Below are positions 43,793 through 51,960 of a DNA stretch of 64,000 nucleotides, in pieces. Numbering within the stretch: position 1 is the first letter of the stretch; each line of letters opens with the position of its first letter. The DNA is from Antrihabitans auranticaus. GTDB taxonomy: Bacteria > Actinomycetota > Actinomycetes > Mycobacteriales > Mycobacteriaceae. Made by a program: the position numbers and the translations under genes. Location: positions 766,437 to 830,436 of the forward strand of contig NZ_JAEMNW010000003.1 in assembly GCF_016481275.1 (NCBI RefSeq), in the 5' to 3' direction. The notes beneath the pieces are model-generated. The model did no database searches and was not told where the DNA came from. It saw only the letters and a list, made by a program, of their open reading frames with translations.

Positions 43793-43854
43793 TTTGTCGA
43801 ACCTGAATCCAGTGGCGGTCCGCAACGGTGCGGGCCGCCACGTTCGGGTCTGGG

Positions 43855-44802
43855 TCAGCCGATCGCGCGTTCGACGAAACCCGTGCCCGTAGCGGGTGCA
43901 ACGCGCTCAGCGAAGGCGCCGATCTGCGCTACCGCCTGCGCTGCTTCGGGTGCGATTCCCGCTGCTGCCTGAAATACGTGCACGGAGTTCTCCCAGGTCT
44001 GCAGCTCGCAAGACACGCCGGATTCGGCGAGTCTGCGAGCCATCAATTGGGCGTCCGGATAAAGCATTTCGCCGGTGCACGCTTGAATCAAAGTGGGCGG
44101 CAACCCATGTAGATCGCATTCGACGGGGGAATTGAGCCGCAATGCTGTCGAACTGCCGGAAGTGCGGTCGATATGCGCGAATTCGCCGAAAGTGTGGACA
44201 GCGCGTCGGGAGAACACAACACAGGAATCGGCGCTCGGCGCGTCGAGTTTTCCGGCGTGATCGAAATCGGTCAACGGCGATATCGCGACAATTCCGGCAG
44301 GTGCAGGCAGGCCTTCACGCAACGCCGCAATTGCGGTCATGAATACCAGGAATCCGCCCGCGGAGTCACCGACGAAGATGATCTGCTCTGGTGAAATTCC
44401 TTGCGCGAGAAGGTGCCTGTAGCCATCGAGGCCGTCGTCTATTGCAGAACGAATCGGGTGCTTCGGTAACTTCCGATATTCCACGGCGAGAGCTGTTGCA
44501 GCCATCGCATGCGCGACCTTCGATATCAATTGCCTGTGCAGGTGTTTACCGCCGACGACGAACGCGCCACCGTGCAAGTAGAGAACGTGTCGCGACGGGG
44601 CCGGGCCGGGCGGCGTGACCTCCTCGGCAGAACAGTGACGCAAGCGGACCTGTCGCACCGTGGTGCCGCGGACGCGCCGAAGCGGTCGACCGAGGTAGTC
44701 GGCCAGGGCGTACGGCCAGGGCAACTGCGGGGTCGCGGCCCACGCAGTGACGACCGGCTTCACCGTGGTCTTCACCGCGAGACCGACGGCGCGCATCGTC
44801 AC
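43855..44802 (-). CDS. Alpha/beta hydrolase of the hormone-sensitive-lipase family
   Basis: A 315-residue esterase. The oxyanion motif is YLHGGAFVVGG, the nucleophile Ser is in GDSAGGF, the acid lies in the YPDAQLMARR region and the His in ENSVHVF. It hydrolyses short to medium acyl esters in the cytosol. GTG at 44802 is chosen because GAGGG lies seven bases before it; ATG at 44796 is the alternative. A perfect palindrome TGGAC-GCTG-GTCCA at 44920-44933 is the likely operator. CsbD is its divergent neighbour beyond the stop. Confidence 0.85.
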   Translation of the reverse strand: MTMRAVGLAVKTTVKPVVTAWAATPQLPWPYALADYLGRPLRRVRGTTVRQVRLRHCSAEEVTPPGPAPSRHVLYLHGGAFVVGGKHLHRQLISKVAHAMAATALAVEYRKLPKHPIRSAIDDGLDGYRHLLAQGISPEQIIFVGDSAGGFLVFMTAIAALREGLPAPAGIVAISPLTDFDHAGKLDAPSADSCVVFSRRAVHTFGEFAHIDRTSGSSTALRLNSPVECDLHGLPPTLIQACTGEMLYPDAQLMARRLAESGVSCELQTWENSVHVFQAAAGIAPEAAQAVAQIGAFAERVAPATGTGFVERAIG

Positions 44803-44919
44803 GCTTTCGCCCTCGAAGTGTGTGAGCGTGGGACCGTTCTGATCCCGTGCAGCGCTCGATGACAGCGACGTCTTCCCGCGACGATGCGGCATGGCGCGAC
44901 CCTTCTTCTGCCCCGGTGC

Positions 44920-44933
44920 TGGACGCTGGTCCA
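44920..44933. promoter_or_regulatory. Palindrome upstream of the HSL-type esterase
   Basis: TGGAC-GCTG-GTCCA is a perfect five-base inverted repeat with a four-base spacer, about 120 bases before the esterase start, in a 195-base gap that otherwise holds no gene. Confidence 0.35.
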
Positions 44934-44997
44934 ACAAATTTGGCAAAGCCTAAATCAGCTGTCGCCGCCGCGCGAACCCGCGTTACTCCCGGCGGGA

Positions 44998-47976
44998 TCA
45001 GCGCCCCCGCCACACCGGTTCACGATGCTCCGCGAAGGCCCGGACACCTTCCGTCGCATCCTCGGAGAAGAGCGCCGCCGAGGCGACCTGGGTCTGTCGC
45101 TCGAAGGATTCGGCGGTGTTCCAGTCGCTCGATTCGACGATGATCTGCTTGCTCGCCACGACACTGAGCGGAGCGTTGACCGCTATCTGGGCGGCCAGCT
45201 CCAGTGCGACCTCGAGCGCCTTTCCTGCCGGGGCAATGCGGTTGACCAGGCCCAGTTCGGCAAGTCGTGCCGCCGGCATCGGGTCGCCGGTCAGTGCTAG
45301 CTCCATTGCGACGTTGCGGGGCAGTCGTTCCCGTAACCGCAGGACGCCGCCGCCGGCAGCGACCAGCCCACGCTTCGGTTCGGGGATCCCGAACTGTGAA
45401 TTGTCGGCCGCGACGATCAGGTCCGCTGCCAGTGCTAGTTCGCAACCGCCGGCCAGAGCTGCACCCTCGACGGCGGCGATCAACGGCTTGGTGGGCGGTG
45501 CGCCGACCAGTCCGAGTGGTCCGCGCTTCTCGGTGATCGGGAATTGCCCGCGCGCTGCCGCCTTGAGGTCCATGCCGGAGCTGAATACCGCTGTGCCGCC
45601 GGTCAGTACAGCGATTCGCGCTGTGGGGGCGGCTTCGAAAGCGTCGATCGCCTGCTCGAGCGCTCGGGCCGCGGCCAGGTTGATCGCGTTGCGGACCTCC
45701 GGCCGGTTGAGCGTGATGACGGTGATCGGCCCGCGTCGCTCGACGAGTACCGGTGGGGGTGGCGGCGCAGGGAGGTCGACGGCGCAGGTCCCGGTGATCG
45801 TCACAGCGTCACCGCTCGCGACAGTGACCGGTAGTCCGAGTAGATCGCCATCGACGGCTTCCGCGACGATGTCCTCCTGTTTCGTCCTGACCAGCACTCG
45901 CTCACCCTTCGGGTTCAGCAAGCTCAGGACAGCTGCCTCGGGTTTGCCGTCGCGCGCGAATGGAACCGTGTACGCCTCGACGACGGCGTCTCCGGTGTAA
46001 CCGCTGAGCACTGGTCGAGAGGGCGGGTTCTCGACGACCGGGTGCAGGTACGCATAGCTCTGCCTGGGCGGGGTTGCCGAGTAGATTCCGATCGCGTGTT
46101 TGGTCGCATACCAGCCGAGTGACGTTGACAGTGCGTAGGTTTCGGGTTGCTCACGCAGCCGCCCCACAAGCGTCGCGACAGCGTGACTGCCGTAATTGTT
46201 GCCCGGTCCACCACCGAAGGTGAGGCCGCCGGTGACGGTCAACGGACGGTTCGGATCGTCGGCGGGGAGGCCGAGTTCGCGTGCGGCAATCTGCACGGCT
46301 GACGGGAAGCATGCGTACAGATCCACGTGCGCGATGTCGTCGATCGACAGGCCCGAGTGCTCGAGCACCGCCGCTCCGATTGTTCTGATTGCGGGCGAGG
46401 CGGCGAGGTCCGCGCGTTCGGAGACGAACCATTCGTCGTGTGCCGATGCGCCGGCGTGCACGAAGACCCATTTGTCTTGCGCGATCCCGGCTTCCTCGGC
46501 TGCGGCCGCGCTGCACATGATCATCCCGGTGGCGAGGTCTACCTGCAGGTTCGCGCACAACAGCTTGGTGTACGGAGTGGACACCATCCGGTTGTCTTCG
46601 GACGTGGTCGTGATGTCGGCGGCAGGGAGTTCGGTCGGCTGCCACGCGTACGGGTTCCGGGCGGCCACACTCGAGAAGCGTGACCACAGTTCGCCGATTG
46701 CTTGCGAGTGTTCCTTCGGTTCGCGGCCCAGGCTGCGCCTGACCGCGGATTCGAGCAGCGAATAGACGTAGATCGGTGCACCGAGGCCGACGGCTGTTTC
46801 GGCGTCGTTGTTGGCAGTGCGGTCTACGCCGATCGTGCGGGTCGGCGCGATACCTGCGGCTTGCTCGGTCCAGCTCGGGACCTTGCCGGCGCGCTGTGCC
46901 GCGGCGAGTGTCGCACCGGATTCTGCGCCGGAGAGCAGGATGATCTCGGCGATGCCGTCGACGATCGACTGGGCCGCGTCGTTGATGATCAGTTGACCAC
47001 CGTCGCCGCCGAACTTGCTGGACTGCACCGTTTCCGCCGGATTCGCGCCGACCGCGTCGGCAACGAGCGCAGCTTGATTGCGGTAGCTCCACGATGCGCT
47101 CGGCACCGCGTACGCGGCGTCGGCTGCCCGCAGGAGCGATTCGCCGGCACCCGAATCTTTGGCGGCCAACTTCAGTGCGGTGGCCGAAAGTGCTGCCGGT
47201 TCTTGCGGATTCGTCAGATCGGGCACACGCTGTACGACCTGTCCGACGCCGACGATGACGGGCGTCCTCGGGTCCAGCAGTACGCCGGATGCTGTGTGCA
47301 GCACTGGTTCACGCGTTGGCCGTCGCACTTTGAGCGGGCCCGCGGCCGCCATGGCTGCGGGAATCTTCGCGAGTGACTGATCGAGCGCTTCTTCCAGGCT
47401 CCGGATGACCGTCGACCCCATCGGGCCTTGGATCGGTTGGCCGTCCATCCCGGCGTCGAACCAGACTGTGCAGCCGGAATCGCGAGGCTCGATGGTGAGC
47501 CACTGGGCAATGACGAGCCCCATCGGTCCCTGGCCGCGTAGCTCGACCTCGGTGTCGTTCGCTGTTACGACGGTCCAGCGAATGTCGGCTGGAATTCCCA
47601 TGATCTTGGCCTGCTGGGTGAATTCGACTCCAGCCGTGGCGATTTGCGGTGGATCACCGCGCCATCCCGCATGCATGGTCAGCCACGACGGGAACCGTGA
47701 GAGGTCAGCGAGGAAGGCGCTCGTCTCCGCGACCGGGTAGTCGACGTCGACCGACGCGTGGGCGCTTCGGGAGTAGTCCGCCAAGCCTTCGGGAAGCGTG
47801 CGGTCGCCGACCGGTCGATTCGCTGCGGGGGCCGGTGCGCGCCCGACCAGTCCGCCCAGCAGGTCCTTGCGCAAGTTCGGGTCGGAGGCTGCAGCGCGAA
47901 GCAATTGCCCTGCGGCGCCGAGCTGAGATCGGACTCGGCGCAGCGTGCTGCGGCGACGGCGTGGTTCGGACGGCAT
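44998..47976 (-). CDS. SRPBCC-thiolase-like-crotonase three-domain fusion
   Basis: A single open frame of 992 residues joins three normally separate proteins. A basic N-terminus leads to an SRPBCC lipid-binding domain (about 60-215; VDYPVAETSAFLADLSRFPS). A thiolase-like region (about 235-720; DPRTPVIVGVGQVVQRV, GNNYGSHAVATLVG) carries the beta-rich C-terminal extension of thiolase-like protein type 1. A crotonase domain follows (about 735-992; TLNRPEVRNAINL, SSGMDLKAAARG, GGCELALAADLI with its Glu, and PEPKRG with the second Glu). The thiolase nucleophile region reads SKFGGDGGQL, with no Cys. The crotonase oxyanion hole and both catalytic Glu are kept. The ATG has AGAGGAT upstream. It is divergent from its own TetR gene. 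Confidence 0.9.
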   Translation of the reverse strand: MPSEPRRRRSTLRRVRSQLGAAGQLLRAAASDPNLRKDLLGGLVGRAPAPAANRPVGDRTLPEGLADYSRSAHASVDVDYPVAETSAFLADLSRFPSWLTMHAGWRGDPPQIATAGVEFTQQAKIMGIPADIRWTVVTANDTEVELRGQGPMGLVIAQWLTIEPRDSGCTVWFDAGMDGQPIQGPMGSTVIRSLEEALDQSLAKIPAAMAAAGPLKVRRPTREPVLHTASGVLLDPRTPVIVGVGQVVQRVPDLTNPQEPAALSATALKLAAKDSGAGESLLRAADAAYAVPSASWSYRNQAALVADAVGANPAETVQSSKFGGDGGQLIINDAAQSIVDGIAEIILLSGAESGATLAAAQRAGKVPSWTEQAAGIAPTRTIGVDRTANNDAETAVGLGAPIYVYSLLESAVRRSLGREPKEHSQAIGELWSRFSSVAARNPYAWQPTELPAADITTTSEDNRMVSTPYTKLLCANLQVDLATGMIMCSAAAAEEAGIAQDKWVFVHAGASAHDEWFVSERADLAASPAIRTIGAAVLEHSGLSIDDIAHVDLYACFPSAVQIAARELGLPADDPNRPLTVTGGLTFGGGPGNNYGSHAVATLVGRLREQPETYALSTSLGWYATKHAIGIYSATPPRQSYAYLHPVVENPPSRPVLSGYTGDAVVEAYTVPFARDGKPEAAVLSLLNPKGERVLVRTKQEDIVAEAVDGDLLGLPVTVASGDAVTITGTCAVDLPAPPPPPVLVERRGPITVITLNRPEVRNAINLAAARALEQAIDAFEAAPTARIAVLTGGTAVFSSGMDLKAAARGQFPITEKRGPLGLVGAPPTKPLIAAVEGAALAGGCELALAADLIVAADNSQFGIPEPKRGLVAAGGGVLRLRERLPRNVAMELALTGDPMPAARLAELGLVNRIAPAGKALEVALELAAQIAVNAPLSVVASKQIIVESSDWNTAESFERQTQVASAALFSEDATEGVRAFAEHREPVWRGR

Positions 47977-47998
47977 GGGAGATCCTCTTTGATTTCCG

Positions 47999-48012
47999 GT
48001 ACAGACGGACTG
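47999..48012. promoter_or_regulatory. TetR operator, fusion-gene side
   Basis: GTACAGACGGACTG lies 23 bases upstream of the fusion-gene start and reads on the minus strand as CAGTCCGTCTGTAC. It matches, in inverted orientation, the site at 48076-48089 at 13 of 14 positions. Both have the dyad ACAG-ACGGA-CTGT at their core. This is almost certainly the binding motif of the adjacent TetR protein. Confidence 0.65.
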
Positions 48013-48075
48013 TTTCTCTATTGGCATTGTGTTCGATAGACGTGCTCATATGCAAGTCGCACGTTGCCTTGAAAT

Positions 48076-48089
48076 CAGTCCATCTGTAC
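48076..48089. promoter_or_regulatory. TetR operator, regulator-gene side
   Basis: CAGTCCATCTGTAC is the inverted partner of 47999-48012. It lies ten bases before the TetR GTG start, so the regulator probably represses itself as well as the fusion gene. Confidence 0.65.
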
Positions 48090-48098
48090 GGTATCTAC

Positions 48099-48743
48099 GT
48101 GGTTGAGACCAAGATTCGACGCTCACAGGAGGATCGGCGTGCGACCACGCGGGCGCGAGTGCTGGATGCGGTGGTCGCATCGCTGATCGAGCGGGGCTAC
48201 GCTGCGACGACAATTGCCGCAGTTCAGGAGCGTGCCGATGTTGCACGTGGAACATTGCTGCACCATTTTCCGACCCGCACCGAGCTGATGACAGCCGCTG
48301 TGGAGCACGTTGCAGAGCGCCGCCTGGCCGAGTTTCGCAATCAAGCGGTGGCTGCGCCGGCCGGATTGGATCGCCTCGACGCGGTTGTCGATATTGCGTG
48401 GCGGGATCTCAACGGACCGACGTTCTTCGCGATGCTCGAACTGTGGGTCGCGGCACGAACCGACGAGGATCTGCGGTCCGCGCTCGAACCGGTTGAGCGC
48501 AAGATCTTCGCTGTCGTCTACGAAACGGTTTTCGGGGTGGAGGGTTTGCCGACCGCGGATCCGCGGCTACCCACGCTCGTTCAGTTCACGATCGATCTGC
48601 TCACCGGTCTCAGCATGTCATCGATCCTGAGCGCGAATATTGGTCCGCGCGAGGTCGTACTGCGCAGGTGGAAGCGCGCTATGCGCGTATTGATGGGCGA
48701 ACTGGACGCCGACAGGTTGGTGGAGGGTCAGCGGGTCAAATAG
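48099..48743 (+). CDS. TetR-family regulator of the divergent fusion gene
   Basis: A 214-residue regulator. The helix-turn-helix covers about residues 30-52 (ATTIAAVQERADVARGTLLHH), followed by FPTRTELM. The C-terminal domain is helical and ligand-binding. The GTG at 48099 follows a gap too short for an ordinary ribosome site, so a leaderless mRNA is possible. Two matching inverted sites in the 122-base gap tie it to the fusion gene. The ligand may be an acyl-CoA, by analogy with FadR- and KstR-like members. Confidence 0.85.
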   Translation: MVETKIRRSQEDRRATTRARVLDAVVASLIERGYAATTIAAVQERADVARGTLLHHFPTRTELMTAAVEHVAERRLAEFRNQAVAAPAGLDRLDAVVDIAWRDLNGPTFFAMLELWVAARTDEDLRSALEPVERKIFAVVYETVFGVEGLPTADPRLPTLVQFTIDLLTGLSMSSILSANIGPREVVLRRWKRAMRVLMGELDADRLVEGQRVK

Positions 48744-48793
48744 GGGCAAATGCTCTCCGCCGCACCACTTTTCTGGATTCGCACTCGTTATAA

Positions 48794-48820
48794 GGCCCTA
48801 AACTCGGTGCGACTCCCGAG
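48794..48820. repeat. Dispersed hairpin repeat, family 2, copy A
   Basis: In the 120-base convergent gap between two TetR genes, the minus strand shows CTCGGGAGTCGCACCGA and then AGGGCC four bases later. The same pattern occurs at 63798-63824 with only the four middle bases changed. CTCGG and CCGAG inside it form a hairpin, so it can end both transcripts. Confidence 0.6.
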
Positions 48821-48863
48821 CCGGGTTGCGGCGAGAGAGGACTCGGGACTTGGCCGCAGCGAG

Positions 48864-49508
48864 CTACCGCCCGATCCGATCGATGACGGCGGTGACCATC
48901 AGGTGAGCGCTGGCCACGACGGTCTCGATCGGTTGCGGCCGGTCGGTGAGGATCCAGTGCTGGGCCATCATCAACAACGCCCCCGCCAAACCTGATGCGA
49001 TGACCCGAAGCTGGTCGTCGGGAACCGTGGTCGAGCCGAGCGACGGACCGATCATCGCGATCAGCGTGTCGACGAAGGTTTCGGTGACCCGTCGATACGT
49101 ACGGTCGACTTCGGGGCTGACGCCGAGAATCTCGAAGAACGTGATCCGGGCCAGTCGGGGGTCGTCGGCGATCGCTCCGAAGAATCCGCCGAGCATGTGG
49201 TGTAGCGCGTCGTCGAGCGTCGTTGCGGACGCCGTCCCGCTCACCGCACGCTCGCGCAATCGGTCGGTTGTGTACACGTAGGTCGCGACAAGCAGGCTCT
49301 CGCTGCTGTCGAAAGATTCGTAGAAGTACCGCTTCGTGAGTCCCGCGGTGGCACAGATCTTTTCGACCGTCGAACTGCGGTAGCCGATCGTGCCGAACAG
49401 TTCGTACGCAGCTTCGATCAGCTTGGTGCGCCGCTCGTCCTGACGCTGCTGTGGACCCGCACCACGGTAGGTGCGACCCTTCTCGTCATCGAGCTTCGGC
49501 GAACTCAC
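48864..49508 (-). CDS. TetR-family regulator (EthR-like position)
   Basis: A 214-residue repressor with an N-terminal helix-turn-helix (about residues 43-65; STVEKICATAGLTKRYFYE) and ESFDSSESLLVATYVY. The ligand domain is helical with a C-terminal hydrophobic pocket. The start is GTG. It is divergent from an SDR and EthA-like monooxygenase operon by 85 bases, the arrangement of EthR and EthA in M. tuberculosis, though the SDR is an addition. Repeated TGACACC and a TGTC-GATATT-GACA palindrome lie between. Confidence 0.85.
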   Translation of the reverse strand: MSSPKLDDEKGRTYRGAGPQQRQDERRTKLIEAAYELFGTIGYRSSTVEKICATAGLTKRYFYESFDSSESLLVATYVYTTDRLRERAVSGTASATTLDDALHHMLGGFFGAIADDPRLARITFFEILGVSPEVDRTYRRVTETFVDTLIAMIGPSLGSTTVPDDQLRVIASGLAGALLMMAQHWILTDRPQPIETVVASAHLMVTAVIDRIGR

Positions 49509-49509
49509 A

Positions 49510-49552
49510 TGTCGATATTGACACCGCTGAGTTCCAGATACAAACTGACACC
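49510..49552. promoter_or_regulatory. Operator region between TetR and SDR-monooxygenase operon
   Basis: TGTC-GATATT-GACA at 49510-49523 is a palindrome. TGACACC occurs at 49519-49525 and again at 49546-49552, 27 bases apart. EthR of M. tuberculosis also binds multiple near-repeats in a comparable gap, so a cooperative multi-dimer site is plausible. Confidence 0.5.
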
Positions 49553-49593
49553 AAGCCGTTTCAGATGGGCAACGATTCGCGAGGAGATTTCAC

Positions 49594-50487
49594 ATGGGCA
49601 AGGTCCGGGACAAAGTAGTCCTCATCACCGGTGCGGGTCGCGGTATCGGTGCGGGCACAGCGCGCGAGCTCGCGAAGAACGGCGCGAAGCTTGTCCTCAT
49701 CGACCTGGACGGCGGACCTCTGCGCGAACTGGCGAACGAACTCGGCGAGAAGATCGCGTTGCCTGTTGTCGCGGACGTCTGCGACCTGGAAGCGATGCAG
49801 ACGGCGGTCGACGCCGGTGTCGCGAAGTTCGGCGGCATCGACTACGTCCTGGCCAACGCGGGAATCGCGAGCTACGGCTCGGTCCTCAACGTCGACCCTG
49901 CGACGTTCAAGCGCGTCATCGACATCAACATCCTCGGCGTTTTCTACACCGTGCGCGCGGCGCTGCCGTCGGTGATCGAGCGCAAGGGCTACATACTCGT
50001 TGTCTCCTCGCTCGCGGCGTATGCGCCCGCGCCGGGTCTCGCGGCGTACAACGCGAGCAAGGCGGGTGTCGAACACTTCGCGAATGCGCTGCGCCTGGAA
50101 GTTGCGCATCTCGGCGTCGACGTCGGCAGCGCGCATATGTCCTGGATCGACACACCGTTGGTGCAGGACGCCAAGAAGGATCTGGCGTCCTTCGGCGAGA
50201 TGATGGCCAGCCTGCCCGGCCCGCTGCGCAAGACATCGAAGCTCGAGGTCTGTGTCGACGCGTTCGTCAAGGGACTGGCAGACCGTAAGCGGCGGGTCAA
50301 CGTGCCGGGCTGGGTCGGCCCGATCGGCTGGTTCAAGGCGGTCGTCACGTCAGCGGTCGGCGATCGTTCGACGCTGAAGCAGGCACCGGCGCTCGTCGCC
50401 AAGATGGACGCGGAAATCGCGAAGCTGGGCCGCTCGACGAGCGCGCGAAACGTCGCGCTCGAGGATGTAGCGGTGCAGCCGAAATGA
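49594..50487 (+). CDS. Short-chain dehydrogenase with C-terminal extension
   Basis: A 297-residue SDR. It has the cofactor motif GAGRGIGAGT near residues 13-22, NAG near 90, the catalytic Ser in VVSSLAA and Tyr-Lys in AYNASKAG. It carries about 50 residues beyond a classical SDR, ending in a charged helix. GAGGAGA lies upstream of the ATG. The stop overlaps the monooxygenase ATG by four bases, so the two act on one pathway: alcohol to ketone, then ketone to ester by the monooxygenase. Confidence 0.9.
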   Translation: MGKVRDKVVLITGAGRGIGAGTARELAKNGAKLVLIDLDGGPLRELANELGEKIALPVVADVCDLEAMQTAVDAGVAKFGGIDYVLANAGIASYGSVLNVDPATFKRVIDINILGVFYTVRAALPSVIERKGYILVVSSLAAYAPAPGLAAYNASKAGVEHFANALRLEVAHLGVDVGSAHMSWIDTPLVQDAKKDLASFGEMMASLPGPLRKTSKLEVCVDAFVKGLADRKRRVNVPGWVGPIGWFKAVVTSAVGDRSTLKQAPALVAKMDAEIAKLGRSTSARNVALEDVAVQPK

Positions 50488-51956
50488 CCGACCATGTCGA
50501 CGTGCTGATCGTCGGGGCGGGGCTGTCCGGCATCGGCGCCGCGTATCACCTGCAGCAGAAGTTTCCCCGTAAGCGGTACGCGATCCTCGAAGCGCGGGAG
50601 TCCATCGGCGGCACCTGGGATCTGTTCCGCTATCCGGGAATTCGCTCGGACTCGGACATGTACACGCTCGGCTATCGGTTCCGCCCGTGGCTCGCGGACA
50701 AGGCCATTGCCGACGGCTCCACGATTCTCCAGTACGTCAAGGACACCGCTACCGATAACGGGATCGACAAACACATTCGGTTTGGGCACAAGGTTGTTCG
50801 CACCGAGTGGTCGACCGCCGATGCCCGGTGGACGGTGATTGCGGAGCGGACCGACACCGGCGAAACTGTCACGCTCACCGCGGGGTTCGTGCTGAACTGC
50901 AGCGGTTACTACCGTTACGACGAGGGCTACACGCCGGAGTTTGCCGGCCGGGAACGATTCGCCGGGCAGATCATTCACCCGCAGCATTGGCCGGAGGGCC
51001 TCGACTATGCCGGCAAGCGCGTGGTCATCATCGGAAGTGGCGCTACCGCAGTAACTCTGGCGCCGTCGATGGCCGCGGACGCGGAGCATGTGACCATGTT
51101 GCAGCGTTCGCCGACCTACATCGTCTCGATGCCGGCGACGGACAAGCTCGCCAACAAGTTCCGCCGGCACCTGCCGACGCGCACCGCGTATGCGCTCACG
51201 CGAGCGAAGAATGTGTCGTTCGCGACCGCGATATATCAACTGTGCCAGCGTTATCCGGAAGCGATGAAGAAGCGTATCCGGCAAATGCAGGAGGGCTGGT
51301 TGCCCAAGGGCTACGACATCGACACGCACTTCACGCCGAGTTACAACCCGTGGGATCAGCGCCTGTGCCTCGTGCCCAACGGCGACCTCTTCCGGTCGAT
51401 CCGCAAGGGCGAGGTGTCGATCGTCACCGATCACATCGATACCTTCACCGAGCGCGGACTGAAGCTGAAGTCGGGCGAGGAGCTCGACGCCGACATCGTC
51501 ATCACCGCAACCGGACTCAACCTGCTCGCCTTCGGAGGCGTGCAGTTGGTTGTGGACGGCCAGGAGGTCGAACTAGCCAAGACCATGGCGTACAAGGGCA
51601 TGATGCTCAGTGGCGTGCCGAACTTCGCCTACATCGTCGGCTACACAAACGCCTCGTGGACACTCAAGGCAGACCTTGTGTGCGAGTACGTGTGTCGACT
51701 GCTGGACCGAATGGATCGCAAGGGTGACACCTGGTGCGTGCCCGAGCGTGATCCATCCGTCGACGAGGTTCCGTTCCTCGACTTTGCTGCGGGTTATGTT
51801 CTGCGGTCGGTGGATTCGTTCCCGAAGCAAGGTTCGAAGGCGCCATGGCGGCTGCGCATGAACTTCTTCCGAGACTTGGTTTCTCTGCGGCACGGGAGCA
51901 TCGACGAGTCGATGCGGTTCGGTGTAGCGGCGAAGCGTGTGCTGACCTCGGTGTGA
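50484..51956 (+). CDS. EthA-like Baeyer-Villiger flavin monooxygenase
   Basis: A 490-residue FAD/NADPH enzyme, the same length as EthA (489). It shows GAGLSGIGAAYHL for FAD, the Baeyer-Villiger fingerprint FAGQIIHPQHW (FxGxxxHxxxW) near residue 155 and GSGATAVTLAPSM for NADPH. It inserts oxygen beside a ketone, or oxidises sulphur; EthA activates ethionamide. It is coupled to the SDR and probably repressed by the divergent TetR. Natural substrates are likely ketones or long-chain lipids. Confidence 0.9.
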   Translation: MTDHVDVLIVGAGLSGIGAAYHLQQKFPRKRYAILEARESIGGTWDLFRYPGIRSDSDMYTLGYRFRPWLADKAIADGSTILQYVKDTATDNGIDKHIRFGHKVVRTEWSTADARWTVIAERTDTGETVTLTAGFVLNCSGYYRYDEGYTPEFAGRERFAGQIIHPQHWPEGLDYAGKRVVIIGSGATAVTLAPSMAADAEHVTMLQRSPTYIVSMPATDKLANKFRRHLPTRTAYALTRAKNVSFATAIYQLCQRYPEAMKKRIRQMQEGWLPKGYDIDTHFTPSYNPWDQRLCLVPNGDLFRSIRKGEVSIVTDHIDTFTERGLKLKSGEELDADIVITATGLNLLAFGGVQLVVDGQEVELAKTMAYKGMMLSGVPNFAYIVGYTNASWTLKADLVCEYVCRLLDRMDRKGDTWCVPERDPSVDEVPFLDFAAGYVLRSVDSFPKQGSKAPWRLRMNFFRDLVSLRHGSIDESMRFGVAAKRVLTSV

Positions 51957-51960
51957 TCGG

